Of a DNA stretch of 64,000 nucleotides, positions 1 to 9,826 are shown in pieces; position 1 is the first letter of the stretch, and each line of letters begins with the position of its first letter. Source of the stretch: Acidimicrobiaceae bacterium (GTDB taxonomy: Bacteria > Actinomycetota > Acidimicrobiia > Acidimicrobiales > RAAP-2); assembly GCA_003170315.1 (NCBI GenBank), contig PNAH01000025.1:34063-98062 (forward strand), given 5' to 3'. The notes beneath the pieces were generated by a model that was not told the DNA's origin, did not search any database, and saw nothing but the letters and a program-made list of their open reading frames with translations. A program made the position numbers and the translations under genes.

Positions 1-294
1 GACGAGGCCGTCGCCAATGAGGCGCATCGCGCGAGCGGCTACGTCGGCGCGCGAGTTCCACTCGGGAGAGCCGGGCGAAGCGTCGGGGCGACAACGCTTA
101 CAAGCGCGAAAGCCAGCCAATTGGGCGGCCGCGGCAGAGGGATAAAAGCGCACGTTCTTGCGCATGGGAGTCAGCGCCGGACAACTGGGTCGACAGTAGA
201 TGTGCGTCGAGGTCACCGCGGTGAAGAACCAACCGTCGAAACGCGGATCACGCGACTGCACCGCGAGATAACAGCGCTCAAAGTCTTCGACCAT
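1..294 (-). CDS. Ada-type metal-binding domain protein (Ada/AlkA family DNA repair), N-terminal part; runs off the left edge
   Basis: Minus-strand translation [79 protein letters not shown] carries the Ada Cys-rich motif (YCRPSC...CKRC). Confidence 0.9.
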   Translation of the reverse strand, partial: MVEDFERCYLAVQSRDPRFDGWFFTAVTSTHIYCRPSCPALTPMRKNVRFYPSAAAAQLAGFRACKRCRPDASPGSPEWNSRADVAARAMRLIGDGLV

Positions 295-389
295 GCGAAG
301 AACCTACCGGTGCAGCGCATCTCCAACTAGCGGAAAAACGACATCGCCGTCAGGCTCTTCGGACCGTCGATTGCGGCGTCGTGTTTCCG

Positions 390-848
390 CTACAGGGACG
401 CTTCGGCGGGCGCGTCGAAGGGAGTCTGGAACGTGAAGGCGTACTCACTGGGACCGACGCGCTCCAAACCCTGCAGCCGAGCGACGGCTTCGGACGGCTC
501 GGGGATCGACCCGGCACGAATCCACCACATCGCAGATTGGACGCCGTCGAACCGGTCCGCCCACTGTCGCCGTTGGCGCAGCACATCTTTGTGACCACTT
601 CGATAGACGAAGTCCGCGAGAGCTTCCATCGACTCCCAGACGCTCAAGTTGAGCAGGATCTGGTCATCATCGAATACCCGAATGCTCGTCGCGTCGCCCT
701 CGTCGGTCTTCAATCGCCACACGAATCCCGGGGCCGCATCGGCCAGGTTGTTGACGGGGACCAGCGCCGCGACGAACCCGGCGACGACCGGGGAGTCGAG
801 GGGAGCTTTTAGCTTCACGATGTTGCACTGCGCGAGGTGAAAGGTCAT
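390..848 (-). CDS. DUF3291 family protein
   Basis: 152 aa ORF MTFHLAQCNIVKLKAPLDSPVVAGFVAAL..., typical DUF3291 pattern. Confidence 0.75.
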   Translation of the reverse strand: MTFHLAQCNIVKLKAPLDSPVVAGFVAALVPVNNLADAAPGFVWRLKTDEGDATSIRVFDDDQILLNLSVWESMEALADFVYRSGHKDVLRQRRQWADRFDGVQSAMWWIRAGSIPEPSEAVARLQGLERVGPSEYAFTFQTPFDAPAEASL

Positions 849-965
849 GGTTGGAGGCTAACGGCGGCTCCGTCAGGTGCCCGGAGCGCGGGTGACCCGG
901 GGTAAGTAGATTCTGACGTATTCACGCTTGGCGAAACGCTGAGCCCAACGGTGAGAGGTTGACGA

Positions 966-1280
966 ATGGCGAAGGCATACGAGATTTCAGTCTGGGAGCC
1001 GCTCCCGGGGAAGTTCGAAGAGTTCGAGGAAACGATCAAGAGTCTGGCCAAAGCCTTCGTCGAGTCGGGCGTCTCGAAAGTCGACCTGCTCGCCGGCGTC
1101 GCCGGCAAGGACGTCGGCCGAGTCGTGGTGATTCAGCACTTCAAGGGACTGGCGGACAACGGCGCATTGAACGAGACAATTATGGACAGCGTTCCGGTTA
1201 AAGCCTGGCGCGAAGCGCACTCGGGTGACTTTCCGGCGAAACTGATTTCGCACGACCTGTACTCAGAGATCGAAGGTTGA
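966..1280 (+). CDS. small dimeric alpha-beta barrel-like protein (antibiotic biosynthesis monooxygenase-like)
   Basis: 104 aa ORF MAKAYEISVWEPLPGKFEEFEETIKS... Confidence 0.5.
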   Translation: MAKAYEISVWEPLPGKFEEFEETIKSLAKAFVESGVSKVDLLAGVAGKDVGRVVVIQHFKGLADNGALNETIMDSVPVKAWREAHSGDFPAKLISHDLYSEIEG

Positions 1281-1314
1281 TCTCGACAATTCGGTATCGG
1301 GGTCGATTCACGAA

Positions 1315-1674
1315 ATGAGCCTGGAGGAGATCTCGGAATTCGCCTCGGAACTGTCGGGAGTCGTCGAAGAGCAGCCGTTTGGACCGGATGTCGACGTATT
1401 GAAAGTAGGGGGCAAGATTTTCGCCATTCTCTCGCCCGAGAGTTCGCACGAGGCGATCTCTCTGAAGTGTGATCCCGACCTGGCGATCGAACTCCGGCTT
1501 CGCTACGCCGCGGTGACACCCGGCTACCACCTCAATAAGCGGCTCTGGAATACCGTTCACCTGGACGGGACTATTCCGGACGACGAGATCCTTCGCATGG
1601 TCACTCACTCGTACGAGCAAGTTGTCGCGGGACTACCCAAGTCGGTGCGTCAGAGTCTCACCTCGTCGGACTGA
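1315..1674 (+). CDS. MmcQ/YjbR family protein
   Basis: ORF with VDVLKVGGKIFAIL...LKCDPDLAIELR...HLNKRLWNTVHLDG. Confidence 0.8.
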   Translation: MSLEEISEFASELSGVVEEQPFGPDVDVLKVGGKIFAILSPESSHEAISLKCDPDLAIELRLRYAAVTPGYHLNKRLWNTVHLDGTIPDDEILRMVTHSYEQVVAGLPKSVRQSLTSSD

Positions 1675-1700
1675 CGCGTTTCGTCGAATCGACGTCTCCC

Positions 1701-2582
1701 TCAGCGAATTCGAAACACTATGTCGATGGGCAGTACGCCAACGCCGTGCAGCATCGACGCCAGCGCTTCGACGCCGTCGACGAGTCGCGGTCCCGGTCGA
1801 ACCATTACCGCGTCGGCGTCAATCGCCCAGACCTCGGCATCATCAGGAAGCAGATCGAGGACTAGGCGAGCTTGTTCGCTGGCCCGCTGGAGACCAAAGC
1901 CGCAGGGCGCGACCACCACCACATCGGGCCGAGCGCTCGTGATCGCTTCCCAGGTCGTGGAGACTGATCGCTCACCGGCGCGAGCGAGTACGGGTTCTCC
2001 CCCCGCGGCCGTCACGAGGTCCGGTACCCAGTGGCCAGCGCCGAAGGGCGGATCGATCCATTCCAAAACGAAGACTCGGCGCCGGGGTCGCGCACGCACG
2101 GCGGCTTGAACATCGGCCAGGCGACCCCGCAGTGCGGCGACGAAATCGATGCCCCGTTGCGAAACGTCCGCCGCGGTCGCGATGGTCGCAATCGATTCGA
2201 GAACTTGCGGAAGCGTTTGCGGGTCAATTTGGAGCACGTCGGCGTGGCAGTTGAGGCGCTGCGTCGCCGCTTCGACGTCGCCGCTCGCTACCGCGCAGAC
2301 ACGGCATAGGTCCTGGCTCAGGATGAGATCGGGATCACATCGTTGCAACGCCTCGTCGTCAAGTGCGTAGAGGTCGAGCCCCGCGTCAAGTCTCTGACGA
2401 ACGAATGCATCGATTTCGCCCGGCGTCATGTCGGTGTCGGCAAATGTTCGGACCACAATCTCTCGGCCTTCTTGGACTCGGTTGGGCCAATTGCACTCGG
2501 CGGTGACACCCACCAGATCGTCTAAGAGACCCAAGTCGCACACGATCTCAGTGGTGGAAGGAAGCAGTGAAACGATGCGCAC
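1701..2582 (-). CDS. cobalamin-binding / BtuF-like helical-backbone metal receptor protein, no signal peptide
   Basis: MRIVSLLPSTTEIVCDLGLLDDLVGVTAECNWP...LILSQDLCRVCAV. Confidence 0.8.
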   Translation of the reverse strand: MRIVSLLPSTTEIVCDLGLLDDLVGVTAECNWPNRVQEGREIVVRTFADTDMTPGEIDAFVRQRLDAGLDLYALDDEALQRCDPDLILSQDLCRVCAVASGDVEAATQRLNCHADVLQIDPQTLPQVLESIATIATAADVSQRGIDFVAALRGRLADVQAAVRARPRRRVFVLEWIDPPFGAGHWVPDLVTAAGGEPVLARAGERSVSTTWEAITSARPDVVVVAPCGFGLQRASEQARLVLDLLPDDAEVWAIDADAVMVRPGPRLVDGVEALASMLHGVGVLPIDIVFRIR

Positions 2583-2764
2583 GTCGACATCCTACGAATG
2601 CTCTCCCCGGCGTCCTAGCGCGTGGGAGTTGGTCGGGGCACGCGACACCGGTCTGTTGTCGCCGTCCGCGGTCCTCAGTGATCGCGACCGCGCGATGCGT
2701 CAATCGCATGACCTCACCACGTCAACGCCGAACGACACCTCAAGTGATGATGCCAAACCATCTT

Positions 2765-3289
2765 TCAGTCGAGGTTGACGAGCCAAATACCGCGGATGGA
2801 GCTGTGGGCGCGCGGCGAGTACATGGCGACGTACTGACCGGGTTGGTCGAAGTAGTCGAAGCAGATATTGCCCCTTGCGACGCCTCCGGGAGCGATGAAG
2901 CCATCCTCGAGGGCGTGTTTCGCGGTGAAGTTCAGTACCGTCAGTTTGCTCTTCGGGGGGCGCAACGTCATGTTGAAATCATTGAAGAAGTACGTCGACT
3001 TGTTCTGGTTGCGAATCGTCACCGCAGCGCAAAGGTTGGTGAACCCGAACTTGTCGGCGGTAAGCGACCATTTCGCACTGACGACCGTGTCGTCGACGAA
3101 GACGGTGCTGTTGCTCAGCGCCACGCAGTCCGTCGCCTTCGATCCGGGGTAGGCGGTGGTAGCGGTCGCGCAACCCAGGGCGTGGCTGGCGTGACTCGAC
3201 ATCGCGGCATTGGCTATCGGAGAGGCCAGTGCACCCGCGACTGAGGTGGCCGCCAAGAGAAATGACGCGAGGGCGGCGCGCTTCACCAT
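2765..3289 (-). CDS. secreted protein with signal peptide (DUF4232/DUF4352-like)
   Basis: MVKRAALASFLLAATSVAGALASPIANA signal peptide followed by a beta-rich domain. Confidence 0.5.
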   Translation of the reverse strand: MVKRAALASFLLAATSVAGALASPIANAAMSSHASHALGCATATTAYPGSKATDCVALSNSTVFVDDTVVSAKWSLTADKFGFTNLCAAVTIRNQNKSTYFFNDFNMTLRPPKSKLTVLNFTAKHALEDGFIAPGGVARGNICFDYFDQPGQYVAMYSPRAHSSIRGIWLVNLD

Positions 3290-3474
3290 CTCTACGGGTG
3301 ACGAACCCTCGAGCATGCAGACAAGGTCGTTGTATCCATCGGCGCACACTCAGCATCCAACGGCGACTCCAGTACTTCAGTCATTGGGGCACTATATATC
3401 CGCGCCTCACCTTTGAAAAGACGCCCGGACACTTTTTGACGAGGGGGCTTGCGCCCCGGCGACGGCTCCGATAT

Positions 3475-3496
3475 TGTACAACCATATGGTTGTACA
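3475..3496. promoter_or_regulatory. 22-bp perfect palindrome over the start of an ArsR-type regulator gene (putative autoregulatory operator)
   Basis: TGTACAACCATATGGTTGTACA equals its own reverse complement; central ATG at 3486. Confidence 0.7.
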
Positions 3497-3830
3497 TAAA
3501 CTTTCAGATCGTGAAGTGGACCACGTGTTTCGGGCCCTCGCCGACACAACGCGACGAGACATATTCCAGCGCGTCATCGGCGGCGGCCTTTCGGTCTCTA
3601 CCCTCGCCGACGACTACGAGATGAGCTTTGCCGCGGTGCAGAAGCACGTCAGCGTGCTCGAGCGCGCGGCGCTGGTTACGAAGGAACGTCACGGTCGAGA
3701 ACAGATCGTTCACGGGAATCTCTCGACTCTCCGTCGAGCGGCGGCCTTGCTCGACGCCTTCGAAGAGATCTGGATCGGTAGGGCCACAAAGATCGCTGAG
3801 ATTCTCGGCGAGAAGGGAAGTGCAACATGA
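3486..3830 (+). CDS. ArsR family winged-helix transcriptional regulator (partner of SRPBCC protein)
   Basis: DHVFRALADTTRRDIFQRVIGGGLSVSTLADDYEMSFAAVQKHVSVLERAALVTKERHGREQ. Confidence 0.85.
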   Translation: MVVHKLSDREVDHVFRALADTTRRDIFQRVIGGGLSVSTLADDYEMSFAAVQKHVSVLERAALVTKERHGREQIVHGNLSTLRRAAALLDAFEEIWIGRATKIAEILGEKGSAT

Positions 3831-4321
3831 CAGTCATTTCAACAACGACGGACCCGGTCGCGTTAAGCCTCACGGTGGTCGCGGAATTCGCCGCGAGCCC
3901 GGAGCGTGTGTGGGCGGTCTGGGAGAATCCCCGTCAATTGGAACGCTGGTGGGGGCCGCCCACGTATCCGGCAACGTTCACGCGTCACGATTTCGCGGTC
4001 GGCGGCGAATCGCGGTACTACATGACCGGACCCCAAGGTGACACACCCCATGGGTGGTGGCGCATGGACATGATCGACGAGCCGCGTCGCCTCGAGTTTG
4101 CGAACGGTCTCGCCGGCGACGACGGCGAGCCCGTACCCGGCGTCGAACCGATGGCTGCACACGTCACGTTCGAGCCGATCGAGAGCGGCACGCGCATGAC
4201 CACGGAGAGCAAATTCGTTGACGAGGCACAGATGGAGAAGATGTTGGCCATGGGAATGTCCGAAGGAATGACCCAGGCGGTTTCCCAGATTCAAGGGCTA
4301 CTCACGTCCGAGGCCGCCTGA
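3827..4321 (+). CDS. SRPBCC / AHSA1 domain protein
   Basis: FAASPERVWAVWENPRQLERWWGPPTYPATFTRHDF; 4-nt overlap with the upstream ArsR gene. Confidence 0.85.
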   Translation: MTVISTTTDPVALSLTVVAEFAASPERVWAVWENPRQLERWWGPPTYPATFTRHDFAVGGESRYYMTGPQGDTPHGWWRMDMIDEPRRLEFANGLAGDDGEPVPGVEPMAAHVTFEPIESGTRMTTESKFVDEAQMEKMLAMGMSEGMTQAVSQIQGLLTSEAA

Positions 4322-4410
4322 AGCTTCAGGCAAGGAATCACGATCTGGCACCCACGTGGTGATTGGTTCCCGACCAGTCAATCGTGGTGTCCGCCAGATA
4401 CGGTGTGATT

Positions 4411-5058
4411 ATGAGACGGTCCCTTGGCTCGTGGATCGCGGCTATTGGATTGATCACCTTTTTACCGTTGACGGTGACGGGAACATCGGGCGTCGCTTCG
4501 GCGTCGGCACGGACGTCGTGCCACGTTCCGCGAATGACGGGTTTGACAGTTAGAGCGGCTCGCAGTAGAGCGAGGGTGGCCGGATGCCAATTGCGACTCA
4601 CGGGGGCTCGGGTCCAGATGCCCTCAATTCAGACAATCCATACGCAAAGCGAACGACCGGGTCAGGTTGCCCGAGTCGTCACGGTCTCGGTCAACCCCCT
4701 CTGTTCGGGCTCCGTGAATCCCGGACCACCTCCCGGCGAACCGATCTTGAAGCCGGGACCGACCGAAATAATCACCGGCCTCTTCATCGAAGGCGGAGCG
4801 TACATTGAGCGTTCGGCGCCGAACTGCAAAACCCTGGTGGGCAAGTCCAGCGCCGGGACCATCACGATCGCCAACTCGGTCGAGACCGTCATCGCCAACA
4901 CGGAGCTCACGGCGGGGCAGTTGTCATCCGTCACCGTGCCGGCCGGCACCTACACAATTTCTGGCGTATTCGCTGGCGGCAACAAAGTCGGTCCAACCAC
5001 GGTTACCGTTCCGTCCGGAGAGATCGTTCGACAGGACTTGGTCCTCGACGTTCCCTGA
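4411..5058 (+). CDS. secreted protein with PASTA-like segment
   Basis: Signal peptide MRRSLGSWIAAIGLITFLPLTV; VPRMTGLTVRAARSRARVAGCQLRLTG. Confidence 0.45.
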   Translation: MRRSLGSWIAAIGLITFLPLTVTGTSGVASASARTSCHVPRMTGLTVRAARSRARVAGCQLRLTGARVQMPSIQTIHTQSERPGQVARVVTVSVNPLCSGSVNPGPPPGEPILKPGPTEIITGLFIEGGAYIERSAPNCKTLVGKSSAGTITIANSVETVIANTELTAGQLSSVTVPAGTYTISGVFAGGNKVGPTTVTVPSGEIVRQDLVLDVP

Positions 5059-5258
5059 TCATTTCGACCTGGGAATCGATGAAAGTAGTCGAGTCACACG
5101 CCCCCGCGTCAACGTCGAGTGCGGATATGCGGACGGCAATCGGGTAGGTCACAATCGAAATGTGCCTCGGGGTAAACCCCTATGGCTCGATTCTCTGGTG
5201 CGAATTATCGTGCCTTCCATGAACCGGATGCTCGTCACGGATCGTTCGTCGAAAGAAT

Positions 5259-5759
5259 GTGACAATGGCCGTTCGATCTAGTGCGGGATCGCGCAAAGAC
5301 GCGATCTCGCGCAATCGCTGGATTGTCCACGTCGCCTTGATCGTTGGATTTCTGGCCGCCGTGGTTTCCGCCATCGAGCTTTCTAAGAAATACCTGGGCC
5401 ACTCTGGGGTCACTGATCACTCAATCATCGGCCTCGTCGTGTTTGCCCTCCTGGTCGTGCACCTCATCCAGCGGCGACACACGGTCGGGCGACTCATCGC
5501 GAGGTTCGCCGGTCATCGGGGCTCACCCGCGACGCGAAAACGCTTGGCCGTGTCTGACATGATTTTGTGGCTTCTCGCATTGAACGCCACGATTTCTGGC
5601 TTCGTTGACTTCGTTACTGGTCATACCATCTATCTGTCCATCCCCGGACCGGCCTTTGTTCAGAAGTGGCACGAAATGTCGGCGCTCGTGCTGATCGTGT
5701 ACGTCATCGTTCACGTGATTCGGCGCAGAGCTCGTCTCCGGACTTCGCGGATCAGGTGA
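5259..5759 (+). CDS. DUF4405-like membrane protein
   Basis: Hydrophobic helices with conserved His (VVHLIQRR..., KWHEMSALVLIVYVIVHVI). Confidence 0.6.
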   Translation: MTMAVRSSAGSRKDAISRNRWIVHVALIVGFLAAVVSAIELSKKYLGHSGVTDHSIIGLVVFALLVVHLIQRRHTVGRLIARFAGHRGSPATRKRLAVSDMILWLLALNATISGFVDFVTGHTIYLSIPGPAFVQKWHEMSALVLIVYVIVHVIRRRARLRTSRIR

Positions 5760-5825
5760 GGTTCGAAAATGGATCAAATGCTGCCAATGACTCTTGAAGA
5801 CGGTGTGTTTAATTCGACGTTGAAT

Positions 5826-6998
5826 TCATGAAGGTAGCAGTTCATCGATGAGCCCTAGCACGCGACTTTCAATCTCGTCGCGAATCGATCGAACGTCACC
5901 GATACTCTTGCCGGCCGGGTCAGTCAAGTCCCAGTCGACGTAAGTCTTTCCCGGATATACGGGACAGGCGTCACCGCAGCCCATGGTGACGATGACGTCG
6001 GCGCTCTGCCCCATTTGGTTGGTGAGCGCCTGCGGTGATTCATTAGAGATGTCAATACCCGATTCCTTCATCGCTTCCACCACGGCAAAGTTGAGTGTTT
6101 CTCCCGGCGCGGAACCGGCGGAGTGCACCACGACGCGGTCTCCACCGATCTGACGAGCGAAGGCGGCCGCCATCTGCGACCTCCCGGCGTTGTGTACGCA
6201 GAGAAAGAGGATCTCCGGTTTTGTTGGGCTCACCTCAGGCTCCTTTGTCGATACTCCTGAATGCTCTGCTTCGCCGACGATCTGTTCGTGCGCCACTGTC
6301 ACGGCCGCGGCATTCGTTTTGTCGAATCCAGGGTAGAGCGCTTTAGTCAGAAGGTAGGCCACGAAACCGCCCACCGCCTCCGCGGCGACGAACGCAGGAA
6401 CGGACGACGGAGCGATACCCGCGAAACTGTTGGAGAACATCCGACCGACGGCGATCGCGGGGTTGGCAAAGCTCGTCGAACTGGTGAAAAAGTACGCCGC
6501 GCCGATGTACGCGCCAACGGCCGCGGGAGCCTTATCGCCTCGACCGGTCCGGGCCAGCGCGAAGATGAGCACGAGTAGTCCCACGGTCGCTACGACTTCG
6601 GACAGCGCGTGGGCCGGTGTCGCCCTCGCGTGTGTGGAGATCGAGACCGCGGTCCGCGAAAACATGAGGTTCGCCACGACCGCTCCCGAGACGCACCCGG
6701 CAACTTGGACCAACAAATACGAGCAGGCATCGTTCCATGAGAGACCACCGAATGCGGCATCGACAAAGGAGACGATCGGGTTGAAGTGTCCCCCCGACAC
6801 CGAACCGAACATGAGGATGATGACGAAGAGTCCGGCGGCCGTGGCCGCGGCGTTCTCGAATAGTTCAAGACCGACGGCGTTGGGAGAAAGCCTCTGCGCG
6901 GCGATACCGGATCCAATCACGACGGCGGCGAGGAACAAGCTCCCCAGGTACTCCGCCAACAGGCGGCGCCAGAGATTCGGGAAGTCTGTTTTCGACAC
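5826..6998 (-). CDS. aquaporin/MIP channel fused to low-molecular-weight-phosphatase-type arsenate reductase (AqpS-ArsC fusion)
   Basis: N-terminal MIP domain with GGHFNPIVS and SFANPAIAVGR; C-terminal EILFLCVHNAGRSQMAAAFAR...SAGSAPG...VTMGCGDACPVYPG. Confidence 0.9.
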   Translation of the reverse strand: MSKTDFPNLWRRLLAEYLGSLFLAAVVIGSGIAAQRLSPNAVGLELFENAAATAAGLFVIILMFGSVSGGHFNPIVSFVDAAFGGLSWNDACSYLLVQVAGCVSGAVVANLMFSRTAVSISTHARATPAHALSEVVATVGLLVLIFALARTGRGDKAPAAVGAYIGAAYFFTSSTSFANPAIAVGRMFSNSFAGIAPSSVPAFVAAEAVGGFVAYLLTKALYPGFDKTNAAAVTVAHEQIVGEAEHSGVSTKEPEVSPTKPEILFLCVHNAGRSQMAAAFARQIGGDRVVVHSAGSAPGETLNFAVVEAMKESGIDISNESPQALTNQMGQSADVIVTMGCGDACPVYPGKTYVDWDLTDPAGKSIGDVRSIRDEIESRVLGLIDELLPS

Positions 6999-7015
6999 GA
7001 TTCGTAGGTCTTCCC

Positions 7016-7471
7016 TTAACAACAGTTCACTGACTCGGTAGAGTTCGAATTCGCTCCGGAGTTGCGAGGCGTGCAACAGGCGTGGTCGCCGGCCAATGTG
7101 GAGTCGCCGGCGTCTGAGAGAACCGTGTACACCTCCCAGCGGGAGCGGTCCGGTCCTTCAACCCACACTTTGTCTTGGACCGCGAAACAGCACGTGGTCT
7201 CTTCTTCGACGTCGGTAGCGAATCCCATCTCGAATAGGTATGAAATGGAATCCTGAACTTCTGCTTGCGAGAACACCTCAACGCCCAAGTGATTGATCGC
7301 GCCGGGCTCACCGCCGTTTTCAATCAATACGAGTTTGAGCGGCGGTTCGTCGATGGCGAAGTTGGCGTAGCCCGGTCGTATTTTGGACGGTTCACTTTTG
7401 AAGAACCGGGAGTAGAAATCGACCGCTTCCTCGAGGTTCGAGACATTCAGCGCTAATTGGATCCGACTCAT
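7016..7471 (-). CDS. ArsI/CadI family VOC metalloprotein (heavy-metal resistance)
   Basis: MSRIQLALNVSNLEEAVDFYSRFFKSEPSKIRPGYANFAIDEPPLKLVL...INHLGVEV; Cys-rich C-terminus. Confidence 0.85.
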   Translation of the reverse strand: MSRIQLALNVSNLEEAVDFYSRFFKSEPSKIRPGYANFAIDEPPLKLVLIENGGEPGAINHLGVEVFSQAEVQDSISYLFEMGFATDVEEETTCCFAVQDKVWVEGPDRSRWEVYTVLSDAGDSTLAGDHACCTPRNSGANSNSTESVNCC

Positions 7472-7511
7472 CACACGCTCCCTTAAATTGACAGGCGTCA
7501 ATCTGAAGAGT

Positions 7512-7526
7512 ATCAATTACATTGAT
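7512..7526. promoter_or_regulatory. inverted repeat ATCAAT-TAC-ATTGAT between divergent arsI-like and arsR genes (putative ArsR operator)
   Basis: Perfect 6-bp inverted repeat in the divergent intergenic region. Confidence 0.55.
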
Positions 7527-7552
7527 GATTGTCAATGGATAGAGTGTGAGTA

Positions 7553-7897
7553 ATGGCCCAGAGAATGTCAATCAAGATCAGCGACTCGGTCGTCGATTGT
7601 TGCGGCCCACTAAGTGAGAGCGCGCTCTCCGAGGTTGAGGCGGACGACATGGCCCAGATATTCGCCGCTCTCAGCGATCCAGTGCGACTTCGAATGCTCT
7701 CGCTGATTGCCGCGGAGGCCGAAGTCTGTAGCTGTGCCTTAGAAGAGCCGCTGGCCAAGAGTCAACCGACGGTTTCGCATCACACGCGAATACTTTGCGA
7801 GGCCGGACTCATCGTTGGCGAAAAGCGTGGCCGCTGGATGTGGTGGCGCGTCGTTCCCGAGCGGTTGAAGGTGGTTTCGCGAATCCTTTCGAACTGA
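7553..7897 (+). CDS. arsR: ArsR family arsenic-responsive repressor
   Basis: VDCCGPLSESALSEVEADDMAQIFAALSDPVRLRMLSLIAAEAEVCSCALEEPLAKSQPTVSHHTRIL; next to ars genes. Confidence 0.88.
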   Translation: MAQRMSIKISDSVVDCCGPLSESALSEVEADDMAQIFAALSDPVRLRMLSLIAAEAEVCSCALEEPLAKSQPTVSHHTRILCEAGLIVGEKRGRWMWWRVVPERLKVVSRILSN

Positions 7898-7948
7898 TCT
7901 GGCTGCAACGTTCAATGGGGGTAACCGAAGCCCTTCCACTTTCCAATG

Positions 7949-8632
7949 TCAAGATCGAGCGAGATCGTTTTTCGTGCGTTCGCGCCCCTGCACCAACAGA
8001 TAGCCGCCGAGGAGTATCAACCAGACCGTCTGGGGATACGCGACCAGCCGTTCGATGCCGCCCTCGCCGAGTCCGAGGTAGTGCGAGCTGGCGTAGAACA
8101 CTAGAGCCGCCAGTGCGACCGTGCCCAAGCTCAGCGTGACGAGGCGAAGCGCCCGAGGAAGCGTCAACGAGAGGCCGAGCACGATGACGCCCACGTTGCC
8201 GAAGGTGAAAGGCAACGTCGCGCCCAACCCGTGCAGGGCCGAGACGGTGTTCTCGGGAATGATCCCCACCACGACCACGCCCACTCCGGCGATCGCCATG
8301 AATAAGAAGCCGAGATTTCGGGCGCGCGTCGGTGGGAGCGCGTGACCAATCAAGACCGATCCAGCGATCATGGTCACACCCAGAACAATGAACGAGACGT
8401 TCATCAGGGTGTGGAGGGGCGAACACACGTATCGACCATTGAAACGACCGCACGCCGTATTACCCAAGTCGCTGATGGTGTTGTGGTGAAGGCTGAAGGC
8501 GGGTGACCAACGAAGGGACACCACGAATTGCACCACGAAGTATTGAAGATTCGAAAGGTACAAGTAGGGACCGAATCTCGATTCGCCGCCACCGGACTTA
8601 CGCAATCGTGCGAGTGCGCCTCGGCTCATCAC
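7949..8632 (-). CDS. DUF998 family membrane protein
   Basis: QYFVVQFVVSLRW...HHNTISDLGNTACG...PLHTLMNVSFIVLG...GIIPENT. Confidence 0.8.
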   Translation of the reverse strand: MMSRGALARLRKSGGGESRFGPYLYLSNLQYFVVQFVVSLRWSPAFSLHHNTISDLGNTACGRFNGRYVCSPLHTLMNVSFIVLGVTMIAGSVLIGHALPPTRARNLGFLFMAIAGVGVVVVGIIPENTVSALHGLGATLPFTFGNVGVIVLGLSLTLPRALRLVTLSLGTVALAALVFYASSHYLGLGEGGIERLVAYPQTVWLILLGGYLLVQGRERTKNDLARS

Positions 8633-8707
8633 TTGACGTTAGCGAGCAAATGGACATTGCTCCATTTCAACTATCCCTGGCAACCACTGATAAACGAAGT
8701 GAGGCGA

Positions 8708-9601
8708 TTACTTCGCTTCGGTACTCGCAAAGCGATAGACGGCGGAGAGATCGAGGTCGCCGGCACCGTTGTCGACGGCGCGTTGCCACGATGAGATCAG
8801 ACTCGCCGTCAACGCGAGTTCGTGGTCGACACTCTTGGCCGCGTCGAGCGCCAGCTCGGCATCTTTGACGGCGTGCTTCAGGGCGAAGTTCGTGGTGAAG
8901 TCTCCCTCGAGCATGCTGCGCGCCTTGGAAACCGCGTAAGGCGATCCGATGGGCGCGTCAGCGAGAATATCGACGATAATCCGTGGGTCGAGACCGAGGG
9001 CCTCGGTTATCGTGAGCGTCTCAACAACCATCTCGACGAGGTCGACCAACCAGTTGTTGAGTATGAGTTTCGCCCGACTGCCCGCACCCGCGGCGCCCAG
9101 CCAGAACGTTTGTCGCCCCATCGCGTCAAGGGCCCTTGTGGCCACGGGCTGTGCCGCCAAAGGTCCGCTGGCCAGAATGAGCAGCTCGCCGGTGGTGGCC
9201 GGCGCGACGCTTCCCGACACCGGTGCGTCGACGAACAGCACGCCCGCTTGCATGGCCCGAACGCCTAGGCGCGCGGTCCACTCGATGCCAATGGTGCCCA
9301 TCTGAAGCCAAAGGGCGCCTCGGGCCATCGTGGTAAACGCCCCGTCCTCGCCATCGATTACGGTCTCAATCGTGGGACCGTCGGGCAACATCGTGATCAC
9401 GACGTCGGCGCCGCTCGCCGCTTCGGCCGGCGTCGTAGCTTCGATTCCACCCAGCTGGACCAAACCCTCTAGGCGCTCAATCGATCGGTTCCATACCCGG
9501 ACGTTGAATCCGGCCGCGATCAGACGCGAGGCCATCGGCGTTCCCATTTGACCCGTTCCGAGAAACGCGATCGTCAAGTTGTTGGTTCTCTCTTTTTCCA
9601 T
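8708..9601 (-). CDS. NAD(P)-dependent oxidoreductase, 3-hydroxyisobutyrate dehydrogenase / 6PGDH family
   Basis: IAFLGTGQMGTPMASRLIAAGFNVRVWNRS...DAPVSGSV. Confidence 0.9.
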   Translation of the reverse strand: MEKERTNNLTIAFLGTGQMGTPMASRLIAAGFNVRVWNRSIERLEGLVQLGGIEATTPAEAASGADVVITMLPDGPTIETVIDGEDGAFTTMARGALWLQMGTIGIEWTARLGVRAMQAGVLFVDAPVSGSVAPATTGELLILASGPLAAQPVATRALDAMGRQTFWLGAAGAGSRAKLILNNWLVDLVEMVVETLTITEALGLDPRIIVDILADAPIGSPYAVSKARSMLEGDFTTNFALKHAVKDAELALDAAKSVDHELALTASLISSWQRAVDNGAGDLDLSAVYRFASTEAK

Positions 9602-9791
9602 TTCTTGCCTCCTTGGGCTTCATTACATCGACCGGCGTCGCGGTCAATTCCAGGACAGTGGATTCGAGGTGCCATCGGGCACCGGCCGTGCAGAGATTCG
9701 AGGACGTCGCTGCGTTCCCGGACACGGAAACCTCAAGTTGTTGTCGTATCCGAAGCTCATGATCAAACCTCTACCTCTCCGGTGCATTAAC

Positions 9792-9826
9792 AATACGGTA
9801 CGTCTCGTATTATATATCGTACGGTA
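9792..9826. promoter_or_regulatory. operator-like imperfect palindrome upstream of truncated tetR
   Basis: TACGGTACG...CGTACGGTA flanking an AT-rich core (cggtacgtctcgtattatatatcgtacggta). Confidence 0.45.
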
